NCBI GenBank assembly: GCA_963824475.1
Contig: CAWGPR010000011.1
Span: 372,001-436,000, forward strand
Source of the DNA: Roseiarcus sp963824475
GTDB lineage: Bacteria > Pseudomonadota > Alphaproteobacteria > Rhizobiales > Beijerinckiaceae
DNA length: 64,000 bases
Reading direction: 5' to 3'
This document shows positions 25,565 to 34,757 of the stretch, piece by piece. The notes below the pieces were generated by a model that did no database searches, was not told the origin of the DNA, and saw nothing but the letters and a program-made list of their open reading frames with translations. Every line of letters starts with the position of its first letter. The stretch's first letter is position 1. The position numbers were made by a program, and so were the translations under genes.

Positions 25565-26674
25565 TCAGATCGGGGGCTGCGTCGTGCGCCGCGCGAGCAG
25601 GGTCGCGACAGGGCGGCGGAACATATGCTCGAGCGCGCCGGCGAACAGGACCACGAGGCCCTGGATCACGACGATCATGTCGCGGCTGATCTTGGGCATA
25701 TCCATCGAGAGCGACTGACCGCCCTGATAGAGGACGCCGAACAGGATCGCGGCGAGGATGATGCCGACCGGGTGCGCGCGCCCCATCAGCGCCACCGCAA
25801 TGCCGACGAAGCCGAAGCCGCCGACGAATTCAAGGATGAGCCGGTGCTGGTCGCCCAGGATGATGTTGGCCGCGACTCCGCCGGCAAGCGCGCCCGACAA
25901 CAGCGTGGTGATGACGGTGACGCGGGCGGGCGAGATGCCGCCGTAAACCGCGGCGGTCGGGTTGGCGCCGACAGTGCGGATCTCGTAGCCGAGTCGGGTG
26001 CGCCAGATAAGAAGCCAGACCGCGAGACAGCAGAGAAGCGCGAGCAGGAACGAGAGGTTGAAGGGCGTGTCCGGCCATGTGATGCCGAAATGGGCGAGCA
26101 GATCGTGGAACTGCGGCACGAGGGCGGTGTCGCGGAAAGGCTCCGACTCGGCGTTCATTTGCCCGGGCTTGCGCATCACATTGACGAGCAGGTAGCCCAT
26201 GATGGCGGAGGCGATGTAGTTGAACATGATCGTCGTGATGACGATGTGGCTGTCGCGATAGGCTTGCAGATAGCCGGGGATCGCCGCGAAGGCGGCGCCG
26301 AACAACGCCGCGCCGATGATCGCCGCGATGGCGAGCGTGTAGCCCGGCAGGAAGCCGAAATGCAGCGCGACCAGCGCCGCGCCGAGGCCAGCGATATAGC
26401 CCTGCCCCTCGACGCCAATGTTGAACAGCCCGGCGTGAAAGCAAATGGCGACCGCAAGGCCGGTGAAGATGAAGCTGGTCGCGTAGAACAGCGTGTAGCC
26501 GATCCCTTCAAGATCGCCGAGCGCCCCGAGGACGAGGCTTTGGACGGCTTGAAGCGGATTCTCGCCGATCGCCAGCACGACAAAGCCGGAGATGACGAAG
26601 GCGGCGGCGACATTGACCAGCGGAATGAGCGCGACGTCCGCCCAGGCGGGCAGGGGCTTCAGCGGCGTGCTCAT
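25565..26674 (-). CDS. Nucleoside ABC transporter permease (first)
   Basis: ABC permease of 369 residues starting at ATG 26674 (MSTPLKPLPAWADVALIPLV); the frame is open further upstream but that part overlaps the ATPase gene. FHAGLFNIGVEGQGYIAGLGAA is the conserved motif of the YufP/NupB branch, and about ten hydrophobic segments follow. The start overlaps the ATPase stop by 4 bp (ATGA), so translation is coupled. Confidence 0.92.
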   Translation of the reverse strand: MSTPLKPLPAWADVALIPLVNVAAAFVISGFVVLAIGENPLQAVQSLVLGALGDLEGIGYTLFYATSFIFTGLAVAICFHAGLFNIGVEGQGYIAGLGAALVALHFGFLPGYTLAIAAIIGAALFGAAFAAIPGYLQAYRDSHIVITTIMFNYIASAIMGYLLVNVMRKPGQMNAESEPFRDTALVPQFHDLLAHFGITWPDTPFNLSFLLALLCCLAVWLLIWRTRLGYEIRTVGANPTAAVYGGISPARVTVITTLLSGALAGGVAANIILGDQHRLILEFVGGFGFVGIAVALMGRAHPVGIILAAILFGVLYQGGQSLSMDMPKISRDMIVVIQGLVVLFAGALEHMFRRPVATLLARRTTQPPI

Positions 26675-28208
26675 GCGGCGCGCTCGCTCACGCCCGCCAT
26701 CAGGAGGCCGAGGTCCTGCGCGTTGGTCTCCTCCGGGCGCCGCTCGCCGGTGATCCGGCCGCCGCACAGCACGATGATGCGGTCCGAAAGCGCGAAGATC
26801 TCGTCAAGCTCGACCGACACCAAGAGGACCGCCTTGCCGGCGTCGCGCTGGGCGACGATGCGCTTGTGGATGAATTCGATCGCGCCGATGTCGACGCCGC
26901 GGGTCGGCTGCCCGACCAGCAGGATCTTGGGATTGCGCTCGATCTCGCGCGCCAGCACGATCTTCTGCTGGTTGCCGCCGGAGAAGTTGGCCGTCTTGAG
27001 CAGAGGCGACGGCGGTCTGACGTCGAAGGCTCTCATCTTGCGCAGCGCGTCGCCGACGATCGCCTTGCGGTCATAAAGCAGGCCTTTGCCGTAGACCGGC
27101 TCGCGATGAAAGCCGAGCATCGCGCTTTCGCAGGCTTCGAACGGCATCACCAGGCCGACGCGGTGGCGATCCTCCGGCACATGACCGATGCCGATCAGGC
27201 GTTCGGCGCGCGGGTTACGCTCCGCCGGCGGCACCGGCTCGCCGTCGATGAGAATCTCGCCCGAACTCAAGGGGCGGATGCCCGCCAGCGCCTCGAGCAG
27301 CTCCGACTGGCCGTTGCCGGCGACGCCGGCCACGCCCAGAATTTCGCCTTCCCGCAGCGCGAACGAGACGCCGTCGATACGAGCGACCCCCCGGTCGTCG
27401 CGCACCACGAGGTCCTTGGCCTCGAGCGCAATTCGGCCTGGATGCGCCGGGCCCTTCTCGATCTTGAGGATCACCTTGCGCCCGACCATGGCGTCGGCGA
27501 GCTCGGGCGGCGAGGTGTTCGCGGTTTCGAAGGTGGCGACGAGCTCGCCACGCCGCATCACCGAGACGCGGTCGGTCAGGTTCATGATCTCGCGCAACTT
27601 GTGGGTGATGAAGATGATGGTCTTGTTCTCGCCCTTGAGCACGCGCAGCATCTCGAACAATTGGTCGGCCTCGGCCGGCGTCAGCACCGCGGTCGGCTCG
27701 TCGAGCACGAGGATCTCGGCGCCCCGCACCAGCGCTTTGAGGATCTCGACCCGCTGCTGCAGGCCGACCGACAATTCGCCGACGATGGCGTTGGGATCGA
27801 CCTCGAGACCGTATTCGCGCCCGAGTTCGGCGAGCTGCTTGCGGATGGCGCCCGCGCCCTCGGCGAGCAGCGGCCCGCCCTCGGCGCCGAGCATCACGTT
27901 TTCGAGCACGCTCAAAGGAGGCACCAGCATGAAATGCTGGAAAACCATGCCGATGCCGTGGCTGATCGCTTCGCGAGAAGAGCGGATCCGGACCGGCTTG
28001 CCGTTGACGCGGATCTCGCCGGCGTCGGCTTCATAGAAGCCATAGAGGATCGAACATCAGCGTCGATTTGCCGGCCCCGTTCTCGCCGACGATGCCGTGG
28101 ATGACGCCGCGCTCGACGACGAGATTGACGTTGTTGTTGGCGTGAACCGGCCCGAAGCTCTTGTCGATGCCGATGAGTTCGATGGCGGGCGGCGCCTGGT
28201 CGGGCATA
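26671..28208 (-). CDS. Nucleoside ABC transporter ATPase (double cassette), frame broken by one base
   Basis: Energy-coupling ATPase with two nucleotide-binding domains, as in YufO/NupA. The first frame starts at 28208 (MPDQAPPAIELIGIDKSFGP) and contains Walker A GENGAGKSTLM, then hits a stop. The second frame carries the rest: ISHGIGMVFQHFMLVPPLSV, LSVGLQQRVEILKAL, LDEPTAVLTP, and the second cassette GVAGNGQSELLEAL, FSGGNQQKIVLAREIE. Removing one base at GAACAT (28052-28057 on the plus strand) restores TLMSILYGFYEADAGEI and a protein of ~511 residues. This is the one frame break of its kind that is not within GANTC. Confidence 0.88.
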
Positions 28209-28286
28209 TTCGTCGTCCACCCTCCTGTCGACTATGCGACGGCCAGGTCGTCAGCCTCCAGGCGACGGTTGAGCGGGGAAAGCCGG

Positions 28287-28319
28287 CGTCGAAGGCCGGG
28301 CTAGGCCCGGCCTTCGACG
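28287..28319. terminator. Intercistronic hairpin behind the binding-protein gene
   Basis: A perfect 15-bp stem (arms 28287-28301 and 28305-28319) with a three-base TAG loop lies between the BMP gene and the ATPase gene. No T-run follows on the minus strand, so it is more likely an mRNA-stabilising or partial attenuation hairpin that keeps binding-protein mRNA in excess of transporter mRNA. Confidence 0.6.
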
Positions 28320-28354
28320 CGCGGCGTGCGAAGGCCCTCGTCGAGGGCGCTCGC

Positions 28355-29368
28355 TCACGCCGGGCACTTGTTGTCGGACATGTAGTCGTGGACCTCGATC
28401 TTGCCCGAGATGATGTCCTTCTCGGCCTGGTCCGCAGCAGCCTTCGCCTCGGGCGTGAGAATCTTTTCGTTGTTCTTGTCGACCGCGTAACCAACGCCGT
28501 TGTCCTTGAGGCCAAGCACCTGGACGCCAGCCTTCCACTTTCCGTTCTTTGCGTCCATGAAGGAATCGTAGGTGGCGACGTCGACGTGCTTGAGCATCGA
28601 GGTCAGGACATGCCCCGGAAAAAGACCATTCTGGTTCGAATCGACGCCGATGCCGAACTTGCTGGCGTCCGCCGCCGCCTTCAGCACACCCTGTCCAGTC
28701 GCGCCGGCGGCGGCGTAGACGATGTCGGCCCCGCGATCCATCTGCGACTTGGCGAGCTCGCCGCCCTTGACCGGATCGTTCCACGCCGCCGGCGTGGTGC
28801 CCGTCATGTTGGCGAACACTTCGTCCTTGCCGTCGGAAGCGTATTTGACGCCCTGCGCATATCCGCATTCGAATTTCGAGATCAGCGGGATGTCCATGCC
28901 GCCGACGAAGCCGACCTTGCCGGTCTTGGATGTCTTCGCCGCGATGACGCCGACGACGAATGAGCCTTCCTGTTCCTTGAACACGATCAACTGGACGTTC
29001 GGCAGGTCCACCACGTCGTCGATGATGCCGAAGTCGGTCTTGGGATATTCCGGGGCGACCTTCTTCAGCGCGGTCTCCCAAGCGAAGCCGACGGTCATGA
29101 TCGGCGAGAAGCCGTCCTTGGCGAACTTGCGCAGGACCTGCTCGCGTTGCGCCTCGTTCTGGATCTCGAGATCCCGGAACTTGACGCCGGTCTCCTTGGT
29201 GAACCGCGTTGCGCCGTTGAACACGCCCTCGTTGAACGATTTGTCGAACTTGCCGCCAAGATCATAAAGAACCGCGGGCTTGACAGCCTCGGCCGCATAG
29301 GCAGCCACCGAAGCGAGAAGACTTCCGGCAAAAACCGCCGACGTCATGAACGTGATGCGACCGAACAT
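28355..29368 (-). CDS. BMP-family nucleoside-binding periplasmic protein
   Basis: Substrate-binding protein of 337 residues from ATG 29368, preceded by AGGAGGAGGTCAGG. A cleavable signal peptide (FMTSAVFAGSLLASVAAYAAE) is followed by the BMP/Med fold: VLYDLGGKFDKSFNEGVFNGA, GIIDDVVDLPNV, VGVIAAKTSKTGKVGFVGG, and DIVYAAAGATGQGVLKAA. There is no lipobox cysteine, so it is soluble rather than a lipoprotein. First gene of the transporter operon; purine or pyrimidine nucleosides are the expected ligands given cdd at the end. Confidence 0.92.
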   Translation of the reverse strand: MFGRITFMTSAVFAGSLLASVAAYAAEAVKPAVLYDLGGKFDKSFNEGVFNGATRFTKETGVKFRDLEIQNEAQREQVLRKFAKDGFSPIMTVGFAWETALKKVAPEYPKTDFGIIDDVVDLPNVQLIVFKEQEGSFVVGVIAAKTSKTGKVGFVGGMDIPLISKFECGYAQGVKYASDGKDEVFANMTGTTPAAWNDPVKGGELAKSQMDRGADIVYAAAGATGQGVLKAAADASKFGIGVDSNQNGLFPGHVLTSMLKHVDVATYDSFMDAKNGKWKAGVQVLGLKDNGVGYAVDKNNEKILTPEAKAAADQAEKDIISGKIEVHDYMSDNKCPA

Positions 29369-29558
29369 ATCCTGACCTCCTCCTGGCGCGGGCGGCTCCC
29401 AAGCCCGCCCCGAGAAACTAGTCGGCTGGTCGAGTAAGTCCGCCCGCCACTCGACTGTCAAGCGCAGTCAAGCCCTCCCAGCCGACAACGGCATTGAGAC
29501 TATGCGGGCAATTTACCGAGGGCAAGCGGAAGCCATGAACGGTCGCTAGCAAGAAAGA

Positions 29559-29581
29559 GGCCGCGTCATCCGGGCGCGGCC
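29559..29581 (-). terminator. Probable Rho-independent terminator of prs
   Basis: GGCCGCG (29559-29565) pairs perfectly with CGCGGCC (29575-29581); read on the minus strand the stem is followed by TCTTTCTT. It lies ~100 bp after the prs stop and before the BMP promoter region, and separates the two units. Confidence 0.55.
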
Positions 29582-29683
29582 ATTCCAAGATTTGGCCTCG
29601 GGAAAACGGTTCAGTCGCCAGCCGAGACGGAGGGGCGCGGTTCAGTCGGCGCAAAACGCCATTCCGTCGGTCGCGCAGCCAAA

Positions 29684-30637
29684 CTAGTTGAACAGCGAGG
29701 AGACGCTTTCCTCCTTGGCGATGCGGCCGACCGCCTCGCCGATCAAGGACGCAATCGAGATGACGCGGATGTTGCGCGCAACCCGCACCGCTTCGGTCGG
29801 CTGAATGGTGTCGGTGAGAACCAGTTCGCTGAGCTTCGACGCGGCGACGCGGGCGACCGCCCCGCCCGACAGCACCCCGTGGGTGATGTAGGCCGACACG
29901 CTCGCCGCGCCTTTCTCGAGCAGGGCGTCGGCGGCGTTGCAGAGCGTGCCGCCCGAATCGACGATGTCGTCGAGCAGCACGCAATTGCGGCCCGCGATGT
30001 CGCCGATCACGTTCATCACTTCCGATTCGCCCGCCCGGTCGCGCCGCTTATCGACGATGGCGAGCGGCGCATCGAGACGCTTGGCCAGCGCGCGGGCGCG
30101 CACCACGCCGCCGACGTCAGGCGAGACGATCATCACGTTCTTGCTGCCGTTATGATGGGCCTGGATGTCGCGCACCATGGTCGGGGCGGCGAACAGATTG
30201 TCGGTCGGGATGTCGAAGAATCCCTGGATTTGCCCCGCGTGCAGATCGACCGTCAGCACCCGGTCGGCGCCGGCGCGGGTGATGAGATTGGCGACGAGCT
30301 TGGCCGAGATGGGCGAGCGCGGTCCCGGCTTTCGATCCTGCCGGGCGTAGCCGAAATAGGGGATGACCGCCGTGATGCGTTGCGCGGAGGCGCGCCGCAA
30401 GGCGTCGATCATGATGAGCACTTCCATCAGATTGTCGTTTGCCGGATAGGATGTCGACTGAATGATGAAAGTGTCGCGTCCGCGCACGTTCTCGAGGATT
30501 TCAACGAAGATCTCGAGATCGGCGAAGCGGCGGACATGGCAACCGGTCAGCGGCTCGCCGAGATAGGCGGCGATCGCCTCGGCCAGCGGCCGATTGGAAT
30601 TGCCGGCCAAAATCTTCATCTTGCCGGGCGTGGGCAC
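29684..30637 (-). CDS. prs: Ribose-phosphate pyrophosphokinase
   Basis: PRPP synthase of 317 residues, transferring pyrophosphate from ATP to ribose-5-phosphate for purine, pyrimidine, His and Trp synthesis. Motifs are complete: HVRRFADLEIFVEI, YFGYARQDRKPGPR, VLTVDLHAGQIQGFFDIPTDNL, the flexible catalytic loop VDKRRDRAG, and the PRPP loop VLLDDIVDSGGTL. The nucleoside uptake operon lies downstream on the same strand, behind a terminator. Confidence 0.97.
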   Translation of the reverse strand: MPTPGKMKILAGNSNRPLAEAIAAYLGEPLTGCHVRRFADLEIFVEILENVRGRDTFIIQSTSYPANDNLMEVLIMIDALRRASAQRITAVIPYFGYARQDRKPGPRSPISAKLVANLITRAGADRVLTVDLHAGQIQGFFDIPTDNLFAAPTMVRDIQAHHNGSKNVMIVSPDVGGVVRARALAKRLDAPLAIVDKRRDRAGESEVMNVIGDIAGRNCVLLDDIVDSGGTLCNAADALLEKGAASVSAYITHGVLSGGAVARVAASKLSELVLTDTIQPTEAVRVARNIRVISIASLIGEAVGRIAKEESVSSLFN

Positions 30638-30775
30638 GGCCGGTTCTCCAAACGCGCGCTTCTGAGCGCTGCACGGCGCGAACGCGCGGGGTCATAGCAG
30701 CCGCGCGGCGCTTGAACAACCTGACCTCAGGCTCGCGGCGGGCGCTTCCCGGCCGGATGTCCACAACAAAAAGCC

Positions 30776-31345
30776 CTATTGGGACTGGGCGTAGCTGAGG
30801 GCGGCGCCGGAAGGCGCGGCCTCGGGGGTGTTGGAGAGATAGGCGGCGAGATCATCGGCGCATTTTGCGGCGACGCTGTTCAGCGCCGCATCGTCGATGA
30901 TCGCCCAGGCGTCGTCGCCGGCGCCCCTGACCGCGATTTCGTCGCTGAGCCGCTGGGCGCGCTTCTTATCCGGGGTGAACACGTCCCAGACGACGTCAAC
31001 CTCCGCGCCGCCCTCGATCAGCGAAGCGGTGAGATAGCCGCGCACGAGGTAGCGCGCCTTGGCCGGCGCCGCGACCGCGATGCGACGCGCCGCGGCGGCT
31101 TCGTCGAGGCTCTGGCGGAAGCGCGTCGAAAGGTCGGCCGGCGGGCCGTCGACCGACACAAGCGCGACCGTCGCTCCGGCCATGTTGGCGTCGTCGCGCA
31201 ATACGAACTGCGGGAGCGCATCCGCGTTCGGCGGGTTCGCGGCGACGTCGTTGCAGCCGCTGAGCGTCGCGCATCCCAAGAGCAGCGACAGGCCCGCGGC
31301 GAACGCCCTCACCGGGTTCTTGATGGTTAAACTCACGCTGGACAA
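30776..31345 (-). CDS. Hypothetical lipoprotein
   Basis: Protein of 189 residues with a lipoprotein signal peptide ending in the lipobox LSGC (about residues 28-31). The mature part has alternating short strands (ATVALVSVDGPPADLSTRFRQSLDEAAAARRI, with ARYLVRGYLTASLIEGGAEVDVVWDVF) resembling outer-membrane-assembly or LPS-associated lipoproteins of alphaproteobacteria. No named family is claimed. It is divergent from uvrC and lies upstream of prs. Confidence 0.7.
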   Translation of the reverse strand: MSSVSLTIKNPVRAFAAGLSLLLGCATLSGCNDVAANPPNADALPQFVLRDDANMAGATVALVSVDGPPADLSTRFRQSLDEAAAARRIAVAAPAKARYLVRGYLTASLIEGGAEVDVVWDVFTPDKKRAQRLSDEIAVRGAGDDAWAIIDDAALNSVAAKCADDLAAYLSNTPEAAPSGAALSYAQSQ

Positions 31346-31501
31346 ACTCCCGCTCGCGGCCAGTCCGGCTCCGCGAAGGGAAGGTTAATAATCCGTTAAG
31401 CCGCCCGCGCCAACAGCTAGACGTCGAGGCCGGGCGAGGTCCAGCGCGCGCCGCGCTTGAGCTATTCCCACCGCAGCCGCTTGCGCCTAGATAGGTCCCT
31501 T

Positions 31502-33506
31502 ATGAGCGGCGCGTCGAAAACCTTTCCCCCGGGCGAAGCGCCCGCGGCCGAGGCGCGGGAAGAAGCCGCGCTCGCGCGCGAGCTTGCGCCCAATTCCGCG
31601 CCTCTCGACATCGCCCTCGACGAACCGCCGGCGGAGCCTTCGCGCGTCGCGCGCGGCGCCGAGGCGATCCGGGAATTCTGGCGCCATGCGCCGCTCGGGC
31701 CCGGCGTCTATCGCATGATGGGGTCAGAGGGCGAAGTGCTCTATGTCGGCAAGGCGCGCTCGATCAAGAAGCGCATCGCCGCCTATATGGCGCCGGAACG
31801 CCAGCCGAGCCGCATTGCGCGCATGGTGGCGCAGACTCATTCGATGGTGTTCGTCACCACCGAGTCGGACGCCGAGGCGCTGCTGCTCGAGGCCAATCTC
31901 ATCAAGCAGCTGAAGCCCCGCTACAACGTGACGCTGCGCGACGACAAGAGCTTCCCGTACATCTTGATATGCACCGGACATGCCGCAGCGAGGCTGGTCA
32001 AGCATCGCGGCGCGCGCAATCTCGTCGGCGACTATTTCGGCCCGTTCGCGAGCGCCGGCGCGGTGTTTCGCACCCTCAACGCGCTGCAGCGGGCGTTTCT
32101 CCTGCGCACCTGCTCGGACAGTTTTTACGCCAATCGAACCCGGCCGTGCCTGCTCTACCAGATCAAGCGCTGCTCGGCGCCGTGCACGGCTGAGATTTCG
32201 CTCGACGAATATTCCAAGCTGGTCGAGGAGGCGCGCGATTTCCTCTCCGGCCGCAGCCGCGCGATCAAGAGCCGCCTCGCCCACGAAATGAGCGAGGCCG
32301 CCGCGGCGCTCGATTTCGAGAAGGCGGCGCGGCTTCGCGACCGCATCAGCGCGCTCTCGGCGATCCAGGGCGAGCAGAGCGTCAATCCTCGCTCGATCGC
32401 GGAAGCCGACGTGTTCGCGATCACCGAGGAGGCGGGGCAGTTCTGCGTCGAGGTGTTCTTCTTCCGCACCTACCAGAACTGGGGCAACCGCGCCTATTTT
32501 CCGCGCGCCGACCGGGCTCTGGCGCCAGAGGAGGTGCTCGAACTCGTTTCTGGCCCAATTCTATCTCGACCGGCCCGCGCCGCGGCTCGTGCTCTTGAGC
32601 CATGCGGTTCCGAGCGCCGGGACTTTGTGCGAAGTGTTGAGCGCGCGCGCTGGTCGACGCGTTGCCATCGGCGCGCCCAAGCGCGGCGAAAAGAAGGATC
32701 TGGTCGACGCCGCTTTGCGCAACGCGCGCGAGGCGCTGTCGCGCAAGCTCGCGGAATCGGCGACCCAGGAGAAGCTCATCGAAGCGCTCGCCAAGGCGTT
32801 CGGCGTCGATCATCCGATCCGGCGGGTCGAGATCTACGACAATTCCCACATCATGGGGACCAACGCGATCGGGGCGATGGTGATCGCCGGACCCGAGGGC
32901 TTCGTCAAGAACCAGTATCGCACCTTCAACATCAAGAGCGCCGATCTGATGCCGGGAGACGATTACGCGATGATGCGGGAGGTGTTGACGCGCCGCTTCG
33001 CTCGCCTCGTGCGGCAAGGGGAAACCGCCGAGCCCGGCGCCTTTCCCGACACGCCCGACCTTGTCGTCATCGACGGCGGGCGCGGGCAGTTCGAGGCGGC
33101 GCGCGAAGTGTTGTCCGCGCTCGGCGTCAAGGGCGTGACCCTCACCGCGATCGCCAAGGGCCCCGACCGCAACGCGGGGCGCGAGACCTTCTTCGTCGAG
33201 GGGCGGGAGTCGTTCAAGCTAAGCCCGCGCGATCCGGCTTTGTTCTTCATCCAGCGCCTGCGCGACGAGGCGCACCGCTTCGCTGTCGGAACCCACCGCG
33301 CGCGGCGCAAGAAGGAATTCGTCAAGAGCCCGCTCGACGAGATCCCCGGCATCGGCCCGGCCCGCAAGCGGGCGCTGTTGTTCGCCTTCGGCTCGGCCAA
33401 GGACGTGGCCAAAGCCGGCCTCGCCGATCTCGAAAAGACGCCGGGCCTCAACGCCGCGACAGCGAAGCTGGTCTACGACTTCTTCCACGAGAACCGCGCG
33501 CGGTGA
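31502..33506 (+). CDS. uvrC: UvrABC excinuclease subunit C, frame broken by one base
   Basis: Nucleotide-excision-repair endonuclease. First frame: an Ala/Glu-rich N-terminal extension of ~55 residues, the GIY-YIG nuclease (PGVYRMMGSEGEVLYVGKARSIKKRI), the LRTCSD...RTRPCLLYQIKRCSAPC zinc-like region and the UVR motif (LDFEKAARLRDRISAL). Second frame: the RNase H-like nuclease (RRVEIYDNSHIMGTNAIGAMV, VVIDGGRGQFEAA) and the C-terminal HhH2 (IPGIGPARKRALLFAFGS). Deleting one A from GAACTC (32540-32545) gives EVLDSFLAQFYLDRPAPRL and a 667-residue protein. uvrC is a core gene, so decay is unlikely. Confidence 0.92.
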
Positions 33507-33520
33507 GGCGCCGCCCGTGC

Positions 33521-33928
33521 TCACGCCGTCCAGTCCTCGACGCTGAGGCTCGGCACGCGCTCGAACTCGCGGACATTCAGCGTCACCAGCGTTGCGCCGC
33601 GCCGGCGCGCCTGCGCGGCGATCAACGTGTCGCAGGGTCCGATCGGTTGACCCCGCGCCTCGAGAAGAGCGCGGATTTCGCCCGCCTCGCGCGCGTCGTC
33701 GAGATCGAAGCAAGGCTGATCGAATCCGGCCGATAGGAATATCTCGAGCGCGCGGCGCGATTGCTCTCGGCGCTGGCTCTTGGCGCAACCATATTCGAGC
33801 TCGAACATGACAACGGCTGGGACAATCATTGGCGTCCCGACCGCAAGCTCGCGATGAAGCCGCTCAACGATTTTAGGCCGGCGCTCGTTGATTGCGAAGA
33901 TGACGACATTGGTGTCGAGGCAGAACAT
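33521..33928 (-). CDS. vapC: PIN-domain toxin VapC
   Basis: VapC ribonuclease of 135 residues. Active-site acids: Asp5 in CLDTNVVIF, Glu43 in VMFELEYG, Asp100 in PIGPCDTLIAAQA, and the Asn118/Glu121 region in TLNVREFERV. The PIGPxDxLIAAxA wording is typical of tRNA-cleaving VapC. It is downstream of its AbrB-type antitoxin gene (4 bp gap) and convergent with uvrC. Confidence 0.93.
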   Translation of the reverse strand: MFCLDTNVVIFAINERRPKIVERLHRELAVGTPMIVPAVVMFELEYGCAKSQRREQSRRALEIFLSAGFDQPCFDLDDAREAGEIRALLEARGQPIGPCDTLIAAQARRRGATLVTLNVREFERVPSLSVEDWTA

Positions 33929-33932
33929 GCGC

Positions 33933-34190
33933 TCAGTCGAACGAAATGGTGTCGTCGCCTGTAGACGGCTCGTCCTCAGGCAACCCCTCGGGCAGGAATT
34001 CCCTGGCGCCCGCGGCGATCAGCCCCGCGCGCCACGCCGAAACGTCGAATGGCGCTTTTTCCATCGGCTCGAGGATCACTTTGTCGCCGACTTTGCTCAC
34101 TCGCACCTCATTGCCGGGCAAGCGGAATTCTTTCGGCAGGCGCACCGCCTGGCTGCGCCCGTGCATGAAGATCTTCGCTATCGCGGCCAT
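33933..34190 (-). CDS. vapB: AbrB/SpoVT-type antitoxin VapB
   Basis: Antitoxin of 85 residues. N-terminal swapped-hairpin DNA-binding domain: AKIFMHGRSQAVRLPKEFRLPGNEVRVSKVGDKVILEP is represented by AKIFMHGRSQAVRLPKEFRL; the C-terminal acidic tail (EGLPEDEPSTGDDTISFD) binds VapC. ATG 34190 begins the recognisable domain although the frame stays open upstream. A perfect 29-bp palindrome lies 24 bp upstream. Confidence 0.92.
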   Translation of the reverse strand: MAAIAKIFMHGRSQAVRLPKEFRLPGNEVRVSKVGDKVILEPMEKAPFDVSAWRAGLIAAGAREFLPEGLPEDEPSTGDDTISFD

Positions 34191-34213
34191 GGGCGACGTC
34201 CAAAGACAAGAAA

Positions 34214-34242
34214 GGTGATATCTATCACTGATAGATATCACC
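34214..34242. promoter_or_regulatory. 29-bp perfect palindrome, VapBC operator
   Basis: Arms 34214-34227 (GGTGATATCTATCA) and 34229-34242 are exact inverted copies around one central base. It lies directly upstream of vapB and contains nested repeats of TGATA and GATATC, a good site for cooperative binding by the VapBC complex. Confidence 0.75.
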
Positions 34243-34332
34243 CGGCGGACGCACACGTCAATTGTCCGCGGACTCGAAAGGTTCGAAGGCCGCGTAGGAT
34301 TCGACCCGGCGTCTGAAATGGCGTTGCGCCCG

Positions 34333-34743
34333 TCAGTCGGTCCGCGCCAGCACCTGCTCGAGGTTGGCGAAGAAGTTCCGCCAGCCGGTCTGGGCGCCCT
34401 GGTAGAACTGCTCCTGATCCGGCCGGAAGCCTGACTGCTCCATGCGCAGGTTCGTGCCTGTGCTCGTCGGGGTGAGAGTCCACGTGACGACGCTTTCAAG
34501 CCCATAAGCCGCCCAGGTGTAGGACAGCGTTTTGTGCGGCTCGACTTCCAGGACCTGGCAGTCGACAGCGCCCCAGTGGCCATGAAGATTGAACTTGTGG
34601 TCCACGACTGGCTTGAAGTCGTTCTTCATCAGCCACTCCTCGATCAGGTGTGGTTGCGTCAGCGCGCGCCAGATTTTCTCCGGCGGATGAGGGATCTCAC
34701 GTTCGACGACGACGGAGCGTGTTTCGGTCGCTGTGTCGGTCAT
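34333..34743 (-). CDS. SRPBCC/AHSA1-domain protein
   Basis: Activator-of-Hsp90-ATPase-like SRPBCC protein, 136 residues (VVVEREIPHPPEKIWRALTQPHLIEEWLMKNDF, seen by the VEREIPHPPEKIWRALTQP block; later TWTLTPTSTGTNLRMEQSGF). These small hydrophobic-pocket proteins commonly follow an ArsR-type regulator in an operon, as here. Function unknown. Confidence 0.88.
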   Translation of the reverse strand: MTDTATETRSVVVEREIPHPPEKIWRALTQPHLIEEWLMKNDFKPVVDHKFNLHGHWGAVDCQVLEVEPHKTLSYTWAAYGLESVVTWTLTPTSTGTNLRMEQSGFRPDQEQFYQGAQTGWRNFFANLEQVLARTD

Positions 34744-34757
34744 TGGTCCATCCTTCG

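Noticed and set aside
24533..27076. Long plus-strand open frame (847 codons) opposite the permease and ATPase genes
   Set aside because: It is antisense to well-recognised ABC transporter genes, has an Arg/Asp/Gly-rich composition typical of GC-rich shadow frames, and shows no domain.
34260..34320. tRNA-like GGTTCGAA stretch
   Set aside because: No acceptor or anticodon stem could be formed around it.
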